DNA from: Perkinsus olseni
Lineage: Eukaryota; Perkinsozoa; Perkinsida; Perkinsidae
Length of the DNA stretch: 64,000 bases
Reading direction: 5' to 3'
Assembly (NCBI GenBank): GCA_013115135.1
Contig: JABANP010000255.1
Coordinates: 1 to 64,000 of the forward strand
The notes below the pieces were generated by a model that searched no databases, was not told the origin of the DNA, and worked only from the letters and a program-made list of their open reading frames with translations. This document shows positions 32,597-45,484 of this stretch, piece by piece (positions within the stretch are counted from its first letter, which is position 1; each line of letters starts with the position of its first letter). The position numbers and the translations under genes are program-made.

Positions 32597-32996
32597 ATGG
32601 TTCACCCAGCGATATGTCCCCATAGTGCGACTGCTACTGCCTCCCATCACCAGCAGCAGCAGTCGGTGACGATTCGTCCAGTGCCGCATCACCGAGACTT
32701 TCCACCAGCCTATCCCCACGTTGGAGTGCCTGTCTCATCGGCCGATCACCCATTGGTAGTATGGGCTGCTGCTACTGATCGTAATCGATCATCAGGATAT
32801 CAATGACTTGGCACTTTCCGGTAAGGATCCTAGGTCGACCATCGTGGATGCGGCCAGGGAAGCATATCATGCGAAAGAAGCAGCGCTGAGCCTTGCTCGG
32901 CACTCGGACAATAACTTGATATCAAGACTAGCAGAGGCGGTCGCTAATTCGGCTAAGGGATGTGAACACGAAGCTCGAGGAGTAGTAACGGGATGA
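32597..32996 (+). CDS. Small unknown protein, 2 exons
   Basis: Exon 1 (32597-32755) and exon 2 (32796-32996) join over a 40-nt GT-AG intron to give 119 residues. The first part is His/Pro/Gln-rich (SHHQQQQSV, PHHRDFPPAYPHVG); the second is an alanine-rich helix (DAAREAYHAKEAALSLARHS, ISRLAEAVANSAKGCEHEA). No family is recognised. An upstream exon is possible, as a run of acidic codons precedes the ATG. It lies 415 bp after the Rab gene on the same strand. Confidence 0.45.
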
Positions 32997-33173
32997 GTAA
33001 CTCATAAGTTATAATTCATGCATCCGACTGGGGCGTTTCCCTTCCCGAAATCCGTTTGCTATTGTTGATCGCAGAAAGGCCGAGAAACAACTGGGAGAGA
33101 TAGTGAACGAAGCAACATCCCGAAACGTGTTACTCCGCAGTTAACAGTGCAAACTGTCGAAAATGGGCTCTAC

Positions 33174-33695
33174 TGGGCGTGTCACCATACCATCATGTGG
33201 TGACACTACTCTGTGCTCTACTGGGCGTGTCACCATACCATCATGTGGTGACACTACCCTATACTTTTCTGGACGTGTCACCACACCATCATGTGGTGAC
33301 ACTGCTCTATACTTTACTGGGCGTGTCACCACACCATCATGTGGTGACACTACTCTATACTCTATTGGGCGTGTCACCACACCATCATGTGGTGACACTA
33401 CTCTATACTTTACTGGGCGTGTCACCACACCATCATGTGGTGACACTACTCTATACTCTATTGGGCGTGTCACCACAGCATCATGTGGTGACACTACCCT
33501 ATACCTTACTGGGCGTGTCACCACACCATCATGTGGTGACACTACTCTATACTTTACTGGGCGTGTCACCACACCATCATGTGGTGACACTACTCTATAC
33601 TTTACTGGGCGTGTCACCACACCATCATGTGGTGACACTGCTCTATACTTTACTGGACGTGTCACCACACCATCATGTGGTGACACTGCTCTAAC
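33174..33695. repeat. 48-bp minisatellite of hairpin units (~11 copies)
   Basis: Each unit contains the perfect inverted repeat GTGTCACCAC...GTGGTGACAC around an 8-nt loop (ACCATCAT), then ACTACTCTATACTTTACTGGGC with small changes. In the first two units CCATA replaces CCACA, so one arm base is mismatched. One unit has AGCATCAT in the loop. The period is a multiple of three, so long meaningless frames stay open on both strands. Confidence 0.95.
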
Positions 33696-34152
33696 AGGCT
33701 CAAAATCTCACATGAGGACATTCAATTGATCACATTTTCATAGACATGATTGTATATACACGAGTATTCGAAACTACGTAAGTGTAAACTACGTCTTCAG
33801 GGTCGGTGATCCACGCCTTGTCTCACCTCAGTTAGCGTGCCGAGTGGGTCTGCCAGTGTCAACACAGAAGCCATACCTCCCCATGAATCAGAGACTCTAT
33901 CATCATACTACTGGGCAGCGATGAGTTCCCGATATCCCTCCGCTGCTGTTCACACTGCCGAGTGTTACAAGCGAATGAACATAATAAATTATCATCGTGT
34001 AATTGCGTTCTGAGTTGGTAGCTTCGGCTTTGATTCAACACTAATCACCAGTGTCAACTCCTGTTACTTTCGATCCACGTAAATAACCTCAATTAACGCA
34101 AAGAATATTGTCATTAGCAGAAAGAAATATAACGTCTTCACGGTTCTAGTTG
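33696..34152. other. No gene seen
   Basis: No supported exon between the minisatellite and the 3' end of the second arginyl-tRNA synthetase homology (34153). Confidence 0.4.
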
Positions 34153-34170
34153 AAGAGACTCTAACAATGT

Positions 34171-36571
34171 TTAGATTCTCTCGAGGGGTGTAATATCGAG
34201 GATTTCGAAACACTGGGCTAAAACACGTCTAGTGGCTTCACAGAGTAATAGTCGAGAACGCTCTTGCTCTGATCCAACAACCTTACACTCGGTGTAGAAG
34301 GAAGTGAACCTGAGAGGAGGACAACGGTCACTACGATGATGATGATGGAGGGAGTTTAATTACTTGTTGGTGAGGTCCCACATGTACTCGCAAAGTCTAT
34401 GACATTGAAGATCAGACAAGACTGCTTGCATGACTTCCGCAAATCGAAGAATTTCCAAAGCCAAGGCTCGCTCCTTCTCCTCGGTGATGGTAACTTCCTC
34501 AGTCGAGAAATCGAGACCAGAACTGATCAAAAAGGGAATACCGAGCAATCCAATTTGGAATGTATTATTACTGATAATCGAAATTAGCCTTCCTGAGGAT
34601 ACTGCAGATCCTCGCATACGCGTAGAGGAGGAAGACGGCGGTGTTCCCCTTCGGGTCGAGCATCTTGTCGAAATTGAATATGTAATTTGTTGTTCTGTTC
34701 TGGCGAAGATCGAAGTATCGAACAGACGCAACACCTGACGGAAAGGAGTTTTTCGTACCATCTTTTCCCCAAATCATTACCAATGATCTTCGATGCATTA
34801 TCGAATTCTTCTTCCGTCAATCCAGTCGATCGTCCGGCCGCTTCTCCTTCACCGGCGTTCAGCCTCGACTCCAATTCCTTCTTCGCTCGGTCCTCAGCCT
34901 CATCGAGGAGGTCAGTCAACTTCACAGTGGTGCCCTGGAAATAATTACCCGTCATAAAATTGCTTCCATCAGCGACACCTACCGAACGAGTTTTGAACTT
35001 TTTGCCGTCTTCCCCACAGACGACACCAAAACCGAGATAGTCGAGTTTGGTTTGAGGGGGATGATGCCAACCCGCCATCTTGGCCACTTCGAAGAGTTTC
35101 TTGAAATGAACTTCTTGTCCGAGATCGGTTATATAAACAACTTCATCGGCGTGCAGTTGTGTTAGTCTGTACCAAACGGCAGTGACGTCGGTACTGTCAT
35201 AACCATAACCACCATCACTCTTAACGACCATCATCGGGACCTGACGAAATTATATTATTAACAAAATGAGAATCCCCGACGCTGATGAATCATCAGTGAT
35301 GATTTACTTCATCAATATCGGTGAAGATACACTTTGCTCCGTTTGACTCGACCACGAGACCCTGCTTCTCCAACATCTCAACGACCGGTCCGATCATTTC
35401 GTTATAGAAACTTTCACCTTGTTCCTTCAACCCTTTAATACCGAGACGACGGTAAACCTGACAATGATGATGGTGATGATACTCCTTCCATAGTGAATAC
35501 TAAATTACCTCCTCAAAACTCTTCCTCGAGATGTCACAGCAAATCTGCCATGCCTTCCTCGCGTATTCATCACCCGACTGGAGGGCGACGACTTCCTCCT
35601 GGGAACGTTTCTTGAACTCGGGTTCCTCGTCGAAACTGAACGACACTCTCGAAGACCCTCCGACCGGGAATCATACTACCGTTTCTTAGCCGCCTTGTAA
35701 AACGTCTGAAGATCAGAGACTTCGGGCGTGTGATGGAGGAAGTCCGGATACGCATCTTTCATATGCTCAATTAACATGCCAAATTGAGTACCCCAATCGC
35801 CAACATGATTAATACGATGAACCTGCATGGATCGTTAATTAACATAATTTACGTTTTCCCATTACATCATTGCCGGCGTATTCGAGTATCCGGCTGACAG
35901 TCTCCCCGAGGATGGTACTCCTCAGATGACCGACGTGCATCTCTTTGGCGATGTTCGGACTCGACATGTCAACGATGACTTTCCTTGGAGCTTCTTTATT
36001 CGGCAAATCCAACTTAACTTTACCATCCTTGCATTCGCCGAGAACCTGAAAGATTCTCTCAACTCAAGTCGAGCGTCTTTTGTATTACACTCGAGGTCAA
36101 CTGCTTGGCGATCCATCCAGAAGAAAGCTTCACCGTAACAAAGCCAGCAGGGGCGACGGTAACACTTTCAAACTCCTCAGGGGATTCTGACCATCACCTC
36201 TCGTCACGGCGTCAGACTTTTTCTTCCACTCACCTTCCATCAAATTGGATTTGATCTTCTCGCCGATTTGTTTTGGGATTTTCATTCCATCAGGAAGTTC
36301 CGACTTGAACTTCTTGGCCAATCCCATCGCGTTGTTGCATTGGTAATCACCAAATTTAGGATTGGCCGTAGCGACCATCGGGTCGGGGCAAGAGGCCTAC
36401 CATCATCATTCAAGTGGCGCCTGTTATTATCCCCATTATTATTACCTGAAGTGTCGAGGGCATGGTAGTTCTCAGTGCTTTACCGAAGGCCTCGTGGACT
36501 TGACTGGACACTGGCTTCATCAATGACAACAAAGAAGAGGAAGAGGAGAGGGAAAACTGAACGGAAGGCAT
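34171..36571 (-). CDS. Arginyl-tRNA synthetase, copy 2 (12 exons)
   Basis: Same gene structure as copy 1, read on the opposite strand. It has an ATG-initiated N-terminus ([19 protein letters not shown]), giving about 615-620 residues, the usual eukaryotic cytosolic length. The HIGH-type motif ([11 protein letters not shown]), [10 protein letters not shown], the KMSKS equivalent FKTRS|GTTVKL and the helical anticodon domain are intact, and the predicted protein matches copy 1 almost residue for residue. Introns are alignable but diverge slightly, most in intron 7. Homology runs from about 36560 to 34153, that is, just the gene. It is probably the complete parent of the pair, because copy 1 lacks this first ATG. 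Confidence 0.9.
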
Positions 36572-36655
36572 TCTATCACAGCCCTATAAAACTCAGCCAG
36601 ACACCACCCTGATTCATCAGAACCAGAGTGACTGATGAAAAGCCGATTGACGCAG

Positions 36656-37123
36656 TTAGCGCTCGCCCGAAAGATCGAATATCAGCGCCAGTTTACCGCC
36701 TGGCTCGTCCAAAGTCTGGACCTGCCCTTGGGCGGCGCAGACCTTCTGGAGCGACTCGCTCCGATCGAGTGCTGTTCTTTGTGGTCGCAAAGTTTTTTTC
36801 AGAAGGGCGTGATGGCCGTGGAAGTCATCGAACAAAGATTTTGCACCATAGCCAGTTTGATGAGTTTGTTTCGGCAATGTGCTCTTCTGTTGAGACTCCG
36901 CACTACTCACAAGCTGCAGATTATCGTGATCTGGCCTCTGCAGCGGTAGTGGGTGCACTTCAGAATATAAAGCTCTGGTCAGGGAGTTTTTGGCGTTAGC
37001 TTTTCTGCTGGTGGTTCCTCGCTGCTCCTGGGTGGGGTCCTCGCGCAAACCCCACTTGACAAGAATGTCGTTTAAGAAGACCTTGAGGGAGTGTAGTGGC
37101 AAACCTTCCACGGGTGAACTCAA
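36656..37123 (-). CDS. Possible hypothetical protein
   Basis: A 155-codon open frame with no ATG at its beginning and no recognised domain (contains VFLNDILVKWGLREDPTQEQ). It starts 85 bp from the 5' end of arginyl-tRNA synthetase copy 2 and could be an exon. Support is weak. Confidence 0.2.
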   Translation of the reverse strand: MSSPVEGLPLHSLKVFLNDILVKWGLREDPTQEQRGTTSRKANAKNSLTRALYSEVHPLPLQRPDHDNLQLVSSAESQQKSTLPKQTHQTGYGAKSLFDDFHGHHALLKKTLRPQRTALDRSESLQKVCAAQGQVQTLDEPGGKLALIFDLSGER

Positions 37124-38224
37124 GGGAGCTGGGAACTAGTGGGAGGGGGAAAATCGCGGAAATTGGTCATGGTCATTGTAGGCCGACAATTTGCTATCAT
37201 ATTTGCCCGCTGTACTATCCGTTCCATCGCACCAATACAGTGCCTCTATTTAAGGAGCAGCTCTTCATGTCTCTATCCATGTCAAGCATGGGTATTAGTG
37301 GGTCCGTAGTAGTTCCTGCGAGACGGTTGATGACGATGTGATTAACCCTCATAACACGACAGAGTAGATGATTGTGTTATTTGAGTTTGGATGCCTAGCA
37401 GCAGCAGAAGACCCGGTTAGCTCTATGATAGAGCCTCTATTAATGGCCGGTGATTGAGGACCCGTCGTAATAGCGGATGTAATGGGGGAGGGGTTGAGGT
37501 TGCTTCTTAGGAACTACAGGTGTTCTCCCCATTGGGCTTCAGCTGCTATCGTATAGGAGCCCAGCTTGTCGTCAGTGTGCCCCGTGGCGAATAATGCGCT
37601 CGGTGTATCGGTGCTTCTTGTATTAGCTATGCAACGTTCGCCCTCACCTTGCGGTTGAGGCTTCGGTCCGGTCCCATCAATTTATACGCTTGATCGTGGA
37701 CCTGACCTAGTCGTAGGAATAGGTTGAGTGATGTTGGAAATGAGGCTCGATCTGTGGCTGTAGCATCCCTTATCTCGATCCCCCGCCACCGTTTGTCACA
37801 TTATGGAACACAAAAAGTCTCACGTAACTGACAGGACAGCGAGAGTGGGTAAAAACAAAAATTGTTAAATAAGTACCCCCGGATAAATAGGGGGGAGATC
37901 GCGTTGGCTCCGCAGCGGAGCCCCAGCATTCTCGTTTAAGGAAATCTGATCCACCACGTTCTCAAATGCTCATGGGCCATCAACTTTCTTAGCGAGCTGG
38001 GTGTTATTGTGACGGGGACAAGAGGCTATCTCAGTTAGGTTGAATTTCATCATCTACACGCACTTTTGAAGTGTCGTAACCGGTGGGTTCATCTTTTTGT
38101 GTTGTAAGTGCTCAATGGAATCGTCTTTGGCACGTCTTCCTCTTGGCGTGCTTCGACGGGAGATGAACAAATACTTGGAACCAGAGAGCTTTCGAATCTT
38201 TCCTCGCAGTTTGAGCCTCCATCA
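37124..38224. other. No gene seen
   Basis: No supported exon, though open codons before 38225 may belong to the following gene. Confidence 0.35.
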
Positions 38225-39008
38225 ATGTCAACTCGAGGTGGCGCTGCTTCCCAGGCCTCAGCCCCTTCTCCACCAGGAAGTAGGTCCATCACTTTTCGTC
38301 TTCTAAATCCCAGTGATTCATTAGCTGTCCATTGGTTTTGGCGCTCAGCTTTGCTCGGCTCGGCTAGGTGTAGGCGTATTATCTTGCTCGGCTGTTAGTT
38401 ATTATCTCGGTATCTTTACCGGCTTGGGCGGTATTATCTTGCTCGTATAATCAGCACTGCTGATACAGCAAAATAATCCTTTTTGGTTCCCCCTGTATTC
38501 AGTCATGCTAAATGGGTTTGTGTAGTTGGTCCGACCCAGGTTGCTTTTTCCATTTTTTATTCAATAATTGTATCAATTTCCATTTTTATTTTATATCTTC
38601 TTATCTTTTTCATTACGGTTTGTCATGACTGCACCCAATGAGATCCATGTGGATTTCCAGTCCTGAATTTCGTTCATGATTTGACGTTTGAAGGCCCTCC
38701 AGTGCAGAAGTTATGTTGTATCTTTGCCAGGTTCAACTTCCTCTGAAGTGGGTAGTACGCAACAGCAGCAGAATGGTCGGAAGCGGGGTCGACCTCGGAA
38801 TGATAAAACGGGTGGAGGGCAACGGAATAACAAGAGGAAAAAGCATAGTGCGAAGAGCTCTGAGAATGGAGGTGAGGCTTTCTCACGAAGTAGTGTGGAA
38901 TTCGAAGCACTGCTGTCTTCGGACTGTCGTGGTAGTAGTAGGACAGCAGTTTCCTGTATCAAGGGACGTGGCTTGCCTGAGGAAATTTGCCTCGTTGCGA
39001 GGGAGTAG
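38225..39008 (+). CDS. AT-hook protein, 2 exons
   Basis: Exon 1 (ATG 38225 to 38279) and exon 2 (38731-39008) join in frame over a 451-nt GT-AG intron (GTAGGTCC to TTTGCCAG) to give 110 residues. The start MSTRGGAASQASAPSPPG is low-complexity. Exon 2 carries a polyglutamine stretch and the AT-hook core GRKRGRPRNDK, then a basic segment NNKRKKHSAKSS; AT hooks bind the minor groove of AT-rich DNA. The frame is also open upstream of the ATG, so more exons are possible. It could be host chromatin protein or part of a mobile element. Confidence 0.45.
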
Positions 39009-40035
39009 ATCGGACGGGATGTGATCCGTTATTATTATAGACTTGTTCGTGGATGGCAGCTAAAAGGCCGACCCGACGTGGTATCGAAGAGTAGCTTGTA
39101 CGTGGATAGCGTTCTTGCGGTCAGCCCTGAGTCTCTTCAGGTAGCCCTAATGTCGGGTCATCGGAAGCAGGTGGTTCATCTCCCTCGGTCGGTCGTGGCG
39201 TTATGGACTTCGATGTGGCTGCTGCAATGGCCGAGGAACGTACAAATGTAAGCTCGAAGCAAGCCTGTGTCCACGTGTTTGAAGATATCCAACAAATTTG
39301 TTTAGGGCACTTGGTGTGCCTTACTCCTGTTCAACCCCTGATTATTACTTTTCCGTATCGTTTTCATACGATACTGCAAGCGCTTTTCATGTTCCAAATC
39401 ACCCGTCCATTTCCACTTCAATGCCCTATTCTCTGACCTTTGTGTGTGGCCCTGGCTCATAATGGGTTATTTTCTCGAATACCGATTGGCCGTCGGTAGT
39501 GGAGTGTCTGATCAGATTCAGAAGATAATTTGCCATCGGCGAGGGCAAATTATCTTCTCACAGTCCTCTGTCAACTCATGCGTGAATCTGTCATGTTAAC
39601 GTGCCACACGAGTGATATAAGATGGGCTGTCCTCAGTTCCCTTGCCTCAGAAACTCGATCGATATTTCGGTTTGGCGTGCAGCATGTACTTCGGGTCTGA
39701 TGGGAGCTCGGGGTCGAAGAACCCTTTCAAGGACCTTTGTTATCGGTAGGGCGGGATAGCTTATCATGCGTGGACTCTGGAGACCGTCGGGGTACGGCCA
39801 GGCGTGATAACTATTGAAAATATCGAAATCGTTGCTGGGAATTTAGTCGGCGTGTTTCGCGTGGACCGGCTCAGGCCAAAGGGGCCCAGGCCTAGTGTTC
39901 TTGATATACGGGTTTGCTGCAGAAGTTAGTGTGTGGCCACAGAAGAATTTGTAAAAACCAGAATTTTCTCTATGATAAGTGAGAGTTGCTGCAAGAAACT
40001 CATATCACTCGAAAGCTCTACAAATTCGCGGCCTA
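39009..40035. other. Unassigned; contains a 14-bp-arm hairpin
   Basis: No convincing gene. The inverted repeat GAAGATAATTTGCC...GGCAAATTATCTTC lies at 39521-39557 with a 9-nt loop. Confidence 0.4.
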
Positions 40036-40788
40036 ATGAGTCCAGTCTCGCGCCAATACTCAAGTGTCAGGTATGTGATGGACGACCCTGATGAGCCCGA
40101 TACGGAGGACCCGCCTGGGAAGGAGTTCGATAGAGCCCTGCTGAACTTGTATAAGCAGAAGTCTAAGTTGTCGTCGGGGAGGACTCGGCTGCCCAATCGG
40201 GACTACAACCGATCTTTCTCAACACTAGCCCTGCTGACGTCGGCGTGCCGTCAGCCTGAGGTCAGCAGGCATCAACGTGTTATCATTGTGGAGAATATTC
40301 ATCGATTAGGTTATCGATTGTTGGGGCCCCTACGAGATTGCAGTCTTTGAGACAGCGCTGGCTCGGTATGGATTGAACGGGTGGAGCGAGATTTCGCGAG
40401 AGATTGCCACTAAGACAGCGGGGGAATGCGAGGTGGGCTCATGCGCTATCCGGATCTCATCTGAGATAGTCGAATCGGTATCGTTGCGTTTGATTTTTCA
40501 TCACATTCGAATGGCCGCACTAGATTGTACGGTGGGGCTTCTCTTGGCTTGGGTGTGGTCTCGTTCCGAGTTAGACTCCGTTGAGTCTGAATTGCTGACT
40601 TGCAGGAGTTCTTCCGCCGGGTATATTCCAGAACGGAGCGAGGACGTATTTTCACTGAAGTGCTCGTGCTTTCGGAGGCCAACGCACCCAGTTCTACGCC
40701 ACCTCAGTCAGCTGCAGAATCGGAGACCGTCACTCCCACGCCGAGCGTGAGTGGCGAGGCGGCGAAGTCGACCGAGAAGAGTTCGTAG
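40036..40788 (+). CDS. SANT/Myb-domain protein, 3 exons
   Basis: Exons 40036-40260, 40310-40432 and 40606-40788 join over introns of 49 and 173 nt to give 176 residues. Exon 2 plus the start of exon 3 form a SANT domain: CWGPYEIAVFETALARYG, LNGWSEISREIATKTAGECE, EFFRRVYSR, with the spaced aromatic residues of the fold and the KT-GEC signature of chromatin-complex SANT domains. Upstream is an acidic segment (DDPDEPDTEDPPGKEFD). The C-terminal tail is Ser/Thr/Pro/Glu-rich. It probably works as a histone- or DNA-contacting subunit of a chromatin complex. Other exons upstream cannot be excluded. Confidence 0.75.
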
Positions 40789-41956
40789 TATTTCGTGTTC
40801 CTGTACAATTACTCTCTTGTACCATCACATGGGTTGGGTTGGTCAAGGTACGTGCGCCCGGCACAGTAAAGAGGTTGTAATCCCTTCGGCGGACCGTGGG
40901 ATCTACTGAGTAGATTCGGTTCAGTGAAGGAGTATGGGATATCATCAAACGGACTGAATGATTATCTCGGCGGATGAATTCTCTGTCGTCACGGTACGGT
41001 GGTTACAGCTGATCAGTTACTCTGATGAGGTATCAGAGACCGTGGGTCAAGGATTCATGTAGGGGTAATCGGGGTGGGGATCGGGGCGATTTTGGAGGTT
41101 GCTTATCTGCGGGCCGTACAGCCGGTTACTCAATTTCAACTCGAAACTTCCAAGGCATAGTTCGCGGCATAGGTTCTTCAGTGCAGCTGTATGCCATTCA
41201 CCTGCTCTCAAGTGGCTCTGATAGGGCGGGTCTGTATCGTTGTGTCATGAACTCTAGTTCTTGTTATTCATCTACCATCTCAGAAAATGACACCGCCCGC
41301 GAAGATTTCTCCGTGCAGGGAAACTCCGGCAGAGAAGGTTCTCACGCTAGTGATTGACAGCTTCGGACACTACATGGAGCTTAATCTAGGAGACTCGGAG
41401 GTGAGGGAGAGATTTAAGGAATTTGCCATGTATAGGATATTGCTTCGCTTGCACTGTGTGATCTGCGTTGTATCTCCGAAACCGCAAGAGAAGAAATATT
41501 GCGAAGAAAATCATTCTCTCAATAAAAGTAATCCATATGAAATGGCGATCTTTGCTTTCTATGCTCTTTGCTCACGGTCAGGGTTTGTTGGCTTTTTCTC
41601 ACACAGTGATATAAAGCTGACCAGGAATAGATTCAATATATCTGAAAGATGGTTGTTGCCCAATACGCATTAGCCATGCCTGGGACGGGAGACGAAGTTG
41701 TTCTGTGATTCGAAACCAAACTACCAGTCCGTGATTATTGGGTGAAGGAGCTGCCGAGACTTTGTAAAAGCTACTTGAAGTACCTCACTTCCGCCGGTGC
41801 CTCTCGAGAAGGGAACCGCAACGCTCATACTTTCATCATGACTGCCGTACCATCGTCGTACCTATCGCCCTGGCCTCGTATTAGAGGAGATGACAGTGTG
41901 GTCTCCTTCCAGGAGGGGCTAAACTAGGTTGGAGTCTGTGATAGCTTGGCCTCCCG
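40789..41956. other. Unassigned; possible exons
   Basis: The frame 41287-41400 (TPAEKVLTLVIDSFGHYMEL, ending at a GTGAGG donor-like site) may be an exon, but no partner was found. Confidence 0.3.
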
Positions 41957-44360
41957 GTGGGCGGTTCTCCGCTGCGGAGGCATTGCTTCCACTTGGTTGA
42001 GGCCTTCTTTACTTTAACACTAATGCCGTGGTGGTATAATATACCAGGTATATATATTTTCTCAAGGCGGGACAAGACTCCACCGTCATATCGAGAACCA
42101 CTGGGCTTCTCTGGATCTGCTTCACAGTCGTTGTCTCCAACGGGACGATACGACCATGGACGAAGTCGATGGCTCGGGCACTGGTTTCAAGTTCCTGGTG
42201 GAACACATGCCCGCAACTGTGACAAGAAAAAAGGCTTCGAGCACCCCAGGGGTGTCACCCCGGCTACTTCAGGGGACTTGCAGCAGTTCGAAGCCTTCGA
42301 TTCGTTCCAGATGATGAGTGGCATCGCTTTGAACACATGTGCTGCTGTATGATGGCTGCTGTAACCGCTCTACGATCCAAGCATAAAACTCAACCAGTGA
42401 GGGTAACTATCGATGCACGAGGCATCAATAAGTTGTTGGGCTCAGGCGATACTCGTCTCCTGCGGCATGCTCTGCGTGCAACTTTACTACGCTTTCGTCT
42501 CTGCCGTTTTGCGGGATGGGACGATGTTACCCGAGCGTTCTTACAAGTCCTACTCTTCAGACTCAAGACTTCAGTGCCTATTGTGAGTACTCGTGAAATG
42601 ATCCACAAATGTACTGGACAAGCTTTCAGTCAATTCTATGCGGCCCATTGAAGTTGTTTGCTGTAGCCGAAGAGCTTCTAGCTTGTACTTTCTGATATCG
42701 CTCGGAAGGCAACCTGATCGAGTATTGAAGACTCAATTTGTGTGACGATGCAGGAGATCTCACTACTGCAGTAGCAGTGCCACTAAGTTTTTTGACGTTG
42801 CCATAGTTCAACAAGGAACTTTTCCTGCCTTCACCGTTGACTCAACTGTCCTCTTGTTTCCAACCCGCCGACTGGAGCAATCCGTTTTGGGCTTCCCGAC
42901 AATTGCTCTGAGCCGATTCAGGGCATCGCTGGGCACACGTTAAATCAGGCTTAGAAGCAAAGAGAAACTACTCCAAGTTCATTCTGCTAGAAGTAGGACT
43001 CCACTGTAGCGAAGTGGGTGTGATCGTTAAAATCTACTAAATTATGCGCGACTTTCGGGGAAGGGATCGCGAAGGAAATCTCACGACGCACTCGTTTCAG
43101 GTCGACCTTCACAGTTCTATAGCGAGCCGCGGTCTCCAACTATGTGCCAACATCTTTCCTAGAGGAGATAGTAATAGGTCGCGGATAACCAACTCTTTCC
43201 TCATACCCTGCAGGTCACGGATCGCAGCCTATGGGGCGTAGGTACTTCGATTCCACGACGGCTCGCGAACCACAGCTGACATACTGTCTCGACAGCGTGA
43301 GCGACTGGCTAAGCTGAAGTGGAAATCGGAAGTGAACGTAACCAGGTGTCATGAATAGAGCTCAGGGACTGCGTGTTCGTCTTCGATGAGGACGAGTCGA
43401 GCCGGGGAGATCTTCGCGAAGATCTTCAAGGGGGGTGGCAGGGGAAGTATAACGCCTATCTACGAAGGTGAGCGACCGAGGATCCAGCCTCTGCATATTG
43501 GGCTTCATTTTCGAAAGTCTCGGACTTGGACTATGCTGTGGCACTTCGCAATTCAATGAAACTCAATAGACGATGCTTGACCTGTGAGTGTCAGTAATCT
43601 GCCAGTTATCGGTATCGCTACTGGAGGCAGGGCACATGTGACATTCTTATTTTAGCTCACGCATGGCGATGTGAGGCGCTCTGCTCAATGGAACGTAACA
43701 TTCTGGAGTCTCAGGCCGTTGAATGCGCGCGCCATAGGGCATGCTGGGTACCGAAGCTGTTTGAACATGAATTTATGACCATCTTGCGGTCTTACTGATA
43801 TGTGGATAACCTTTAGCGTCCACATTCGACCGAATCTGGTTTTGCGCCCTACTGATATTTTGTTCAGAGTAGGCTCTCCCTTGGAGCCAGCGCCGTCATC
43901 CGCTCAAGCCCAGGATGATTTGGACAACGTCATCCTTCCGTCTGGTGTCATAAGAAGTAGGAACGGTCGCGAAGTGACTGGAAACGAATCCTGAGCAGCA
44001 TTCCTGACGTGCTCTCGCTAACTGAAGGATCGCTTCAAAAGTATTCTCCCTTCGCTTGAACTACTCAGTGGTATATGCCACTCTACGTATACATGCCATG
44101 ACTTCGCGACTACGCGGAAGAGCCCTATGTCTACTGTCTGCCAAGCTCTTCGCGTAATGAGCGACTCCTTCTGGTTGCAGCGCTGGAGGAGATGCGATCC
44201 ATGAACGTCAAACCTACAGTGTTCGCATGGATGCCGTTGGGTGTCTCCTCAGTGGATGCTGATGCTCTTGCATGGACTAAGTGAGTTACTGTCGCCCTCC
44301 GTCGCATGGTGCCCGTGTTGCGCCCATGGATGGCAGGGGCTCTCTTCAACCTCACGACCG
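41957..44360 (+). mobile_element. Degenerate retroelement-like region
   Basis: An RT-like block is seen at 42385-42640: QPVRVTIDARGINKLLG parallels the primer-entry motif of retroelement RTs, followed by AGWDDVTRAFLQVLLF. At 44160-44280, MNVKPTVFAWMPLGVSSVDADALAW resembles the end of an RNase H domain. Between them are many stops and frame changes, and no terminal repeats were identified. Family assignment is not possible from what is visible. Confidence 0.3.
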
Positions 44361-45484
44361 TCCGATTTTCATAGGCTTAGTAGCTGATTGGAACCTCATG
44401 GCGTCAACTCGTCCTCCCTTTATCTACGTGTGGAATGCACCAGACGCTCAAGAATAAGTAGGGGATTTGCTGAATGCTCAACCTGGTAGAGGCGAGCTGC
44501 TGAGTTGGTTGAGATTCTCAAGATCTTCAGACGACTTGACGTAACGTCAATGACGTTGAGCATGAATTTCTTTAGTGGTGTGTCCAATACTACCGCATAG
44601 ATACTGGCTGCGTCGTGGAGGGCTACGATTGCAAAAAGTAGATCGAAAGGAAGACACCCAGGGTATCTACTCGTGTTCTATCGTGTAATCAAACTTATAC
44701 TATTCTCTACTTGGAGGGAGGAAGAGGTGGGTGCGGCAATCTACCGCTATGCAGAGTTTTCTTTTTTCGTGCTTCCACGAGCCGTCGCATCCGATACCCG
44801 GTGACAGGTTTTCAGGCGACGCTGTTACTAGGAATAGGATCACACTGTGGCATACTCGCGTTTACTTTCGTCTTGAGCGCTTTTCCAATTTATTTTTTAT
44901 CAGCTCGTCGTCAACTACCTCTGCATAACATACGGACCATCAGAACGTGCTGTTCCTCTTCCGAGTTCGGTCGCTTGCAGGGTGCCATTCCCGAAGACCG
45001 CTGCCTCGTATTTGAAACTAACGGTACGTAGCTACATCGGAGTACCAGGGGTCGTTAACTGGATCCAGGTCGCACCTATAGCTTTGTAGTGGATAGTGCA
45101 AGAGACAGGGACAGGGTAGCTGCAGGGTTGTTGAAGCTGGTGAGATCATATGTGCTGAGAATGGTCCTGTTAGGCTCTCTCCTCAGATTGGTAACGAACG
45201 AATTGTTACTTGTCAAGCATGAATAGGAACTTCGTTACACAATTCACGAACTTAGATTGAGTTAACGTAAACGGTTCAGGGTTAATTGAGGTTACGGTGA
45301 ATCTATGTCGATCATGGACGGCTTTCCACTTCGTGGTGCATTTTGCGTCCGCTCTGGATGAATGTGATTGGATGTTTGATGGCCTAGACGCGCCTGAGGA
45401 TGACTGCCACAAAACTCCATAGTCTCGGTCTCCGCGTTGTTCGCAGTTGGCAGCTGAGTTCTTGAACATTATACATTATACCAC
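44361..45484. other. Unassigned; possible exons near 44.7-45.2 kb
   Basis: Frames 44711-45031 and about 45079-45228 (SFVVDSARDRDRVAAGLLKL) look coding-like but could not be joined into a gene. Confidence 0.3.

Noticed and set aside
33174..33695. CRISPR-like array (48-bp repeats with palindromic halves)
   Set aside because: There are no unique spacers: the whole 48-bp unit repeats, no Cas genes exist, and the context is eukaryotic.
23213..36571. Treating the two synthetase copies as a certain assembly artefact
   Set aside because: Introns and N-termini differ and flanks are unrelated, so they are real distinct loci as far as the sequence shows; read-level checks would still be useful.
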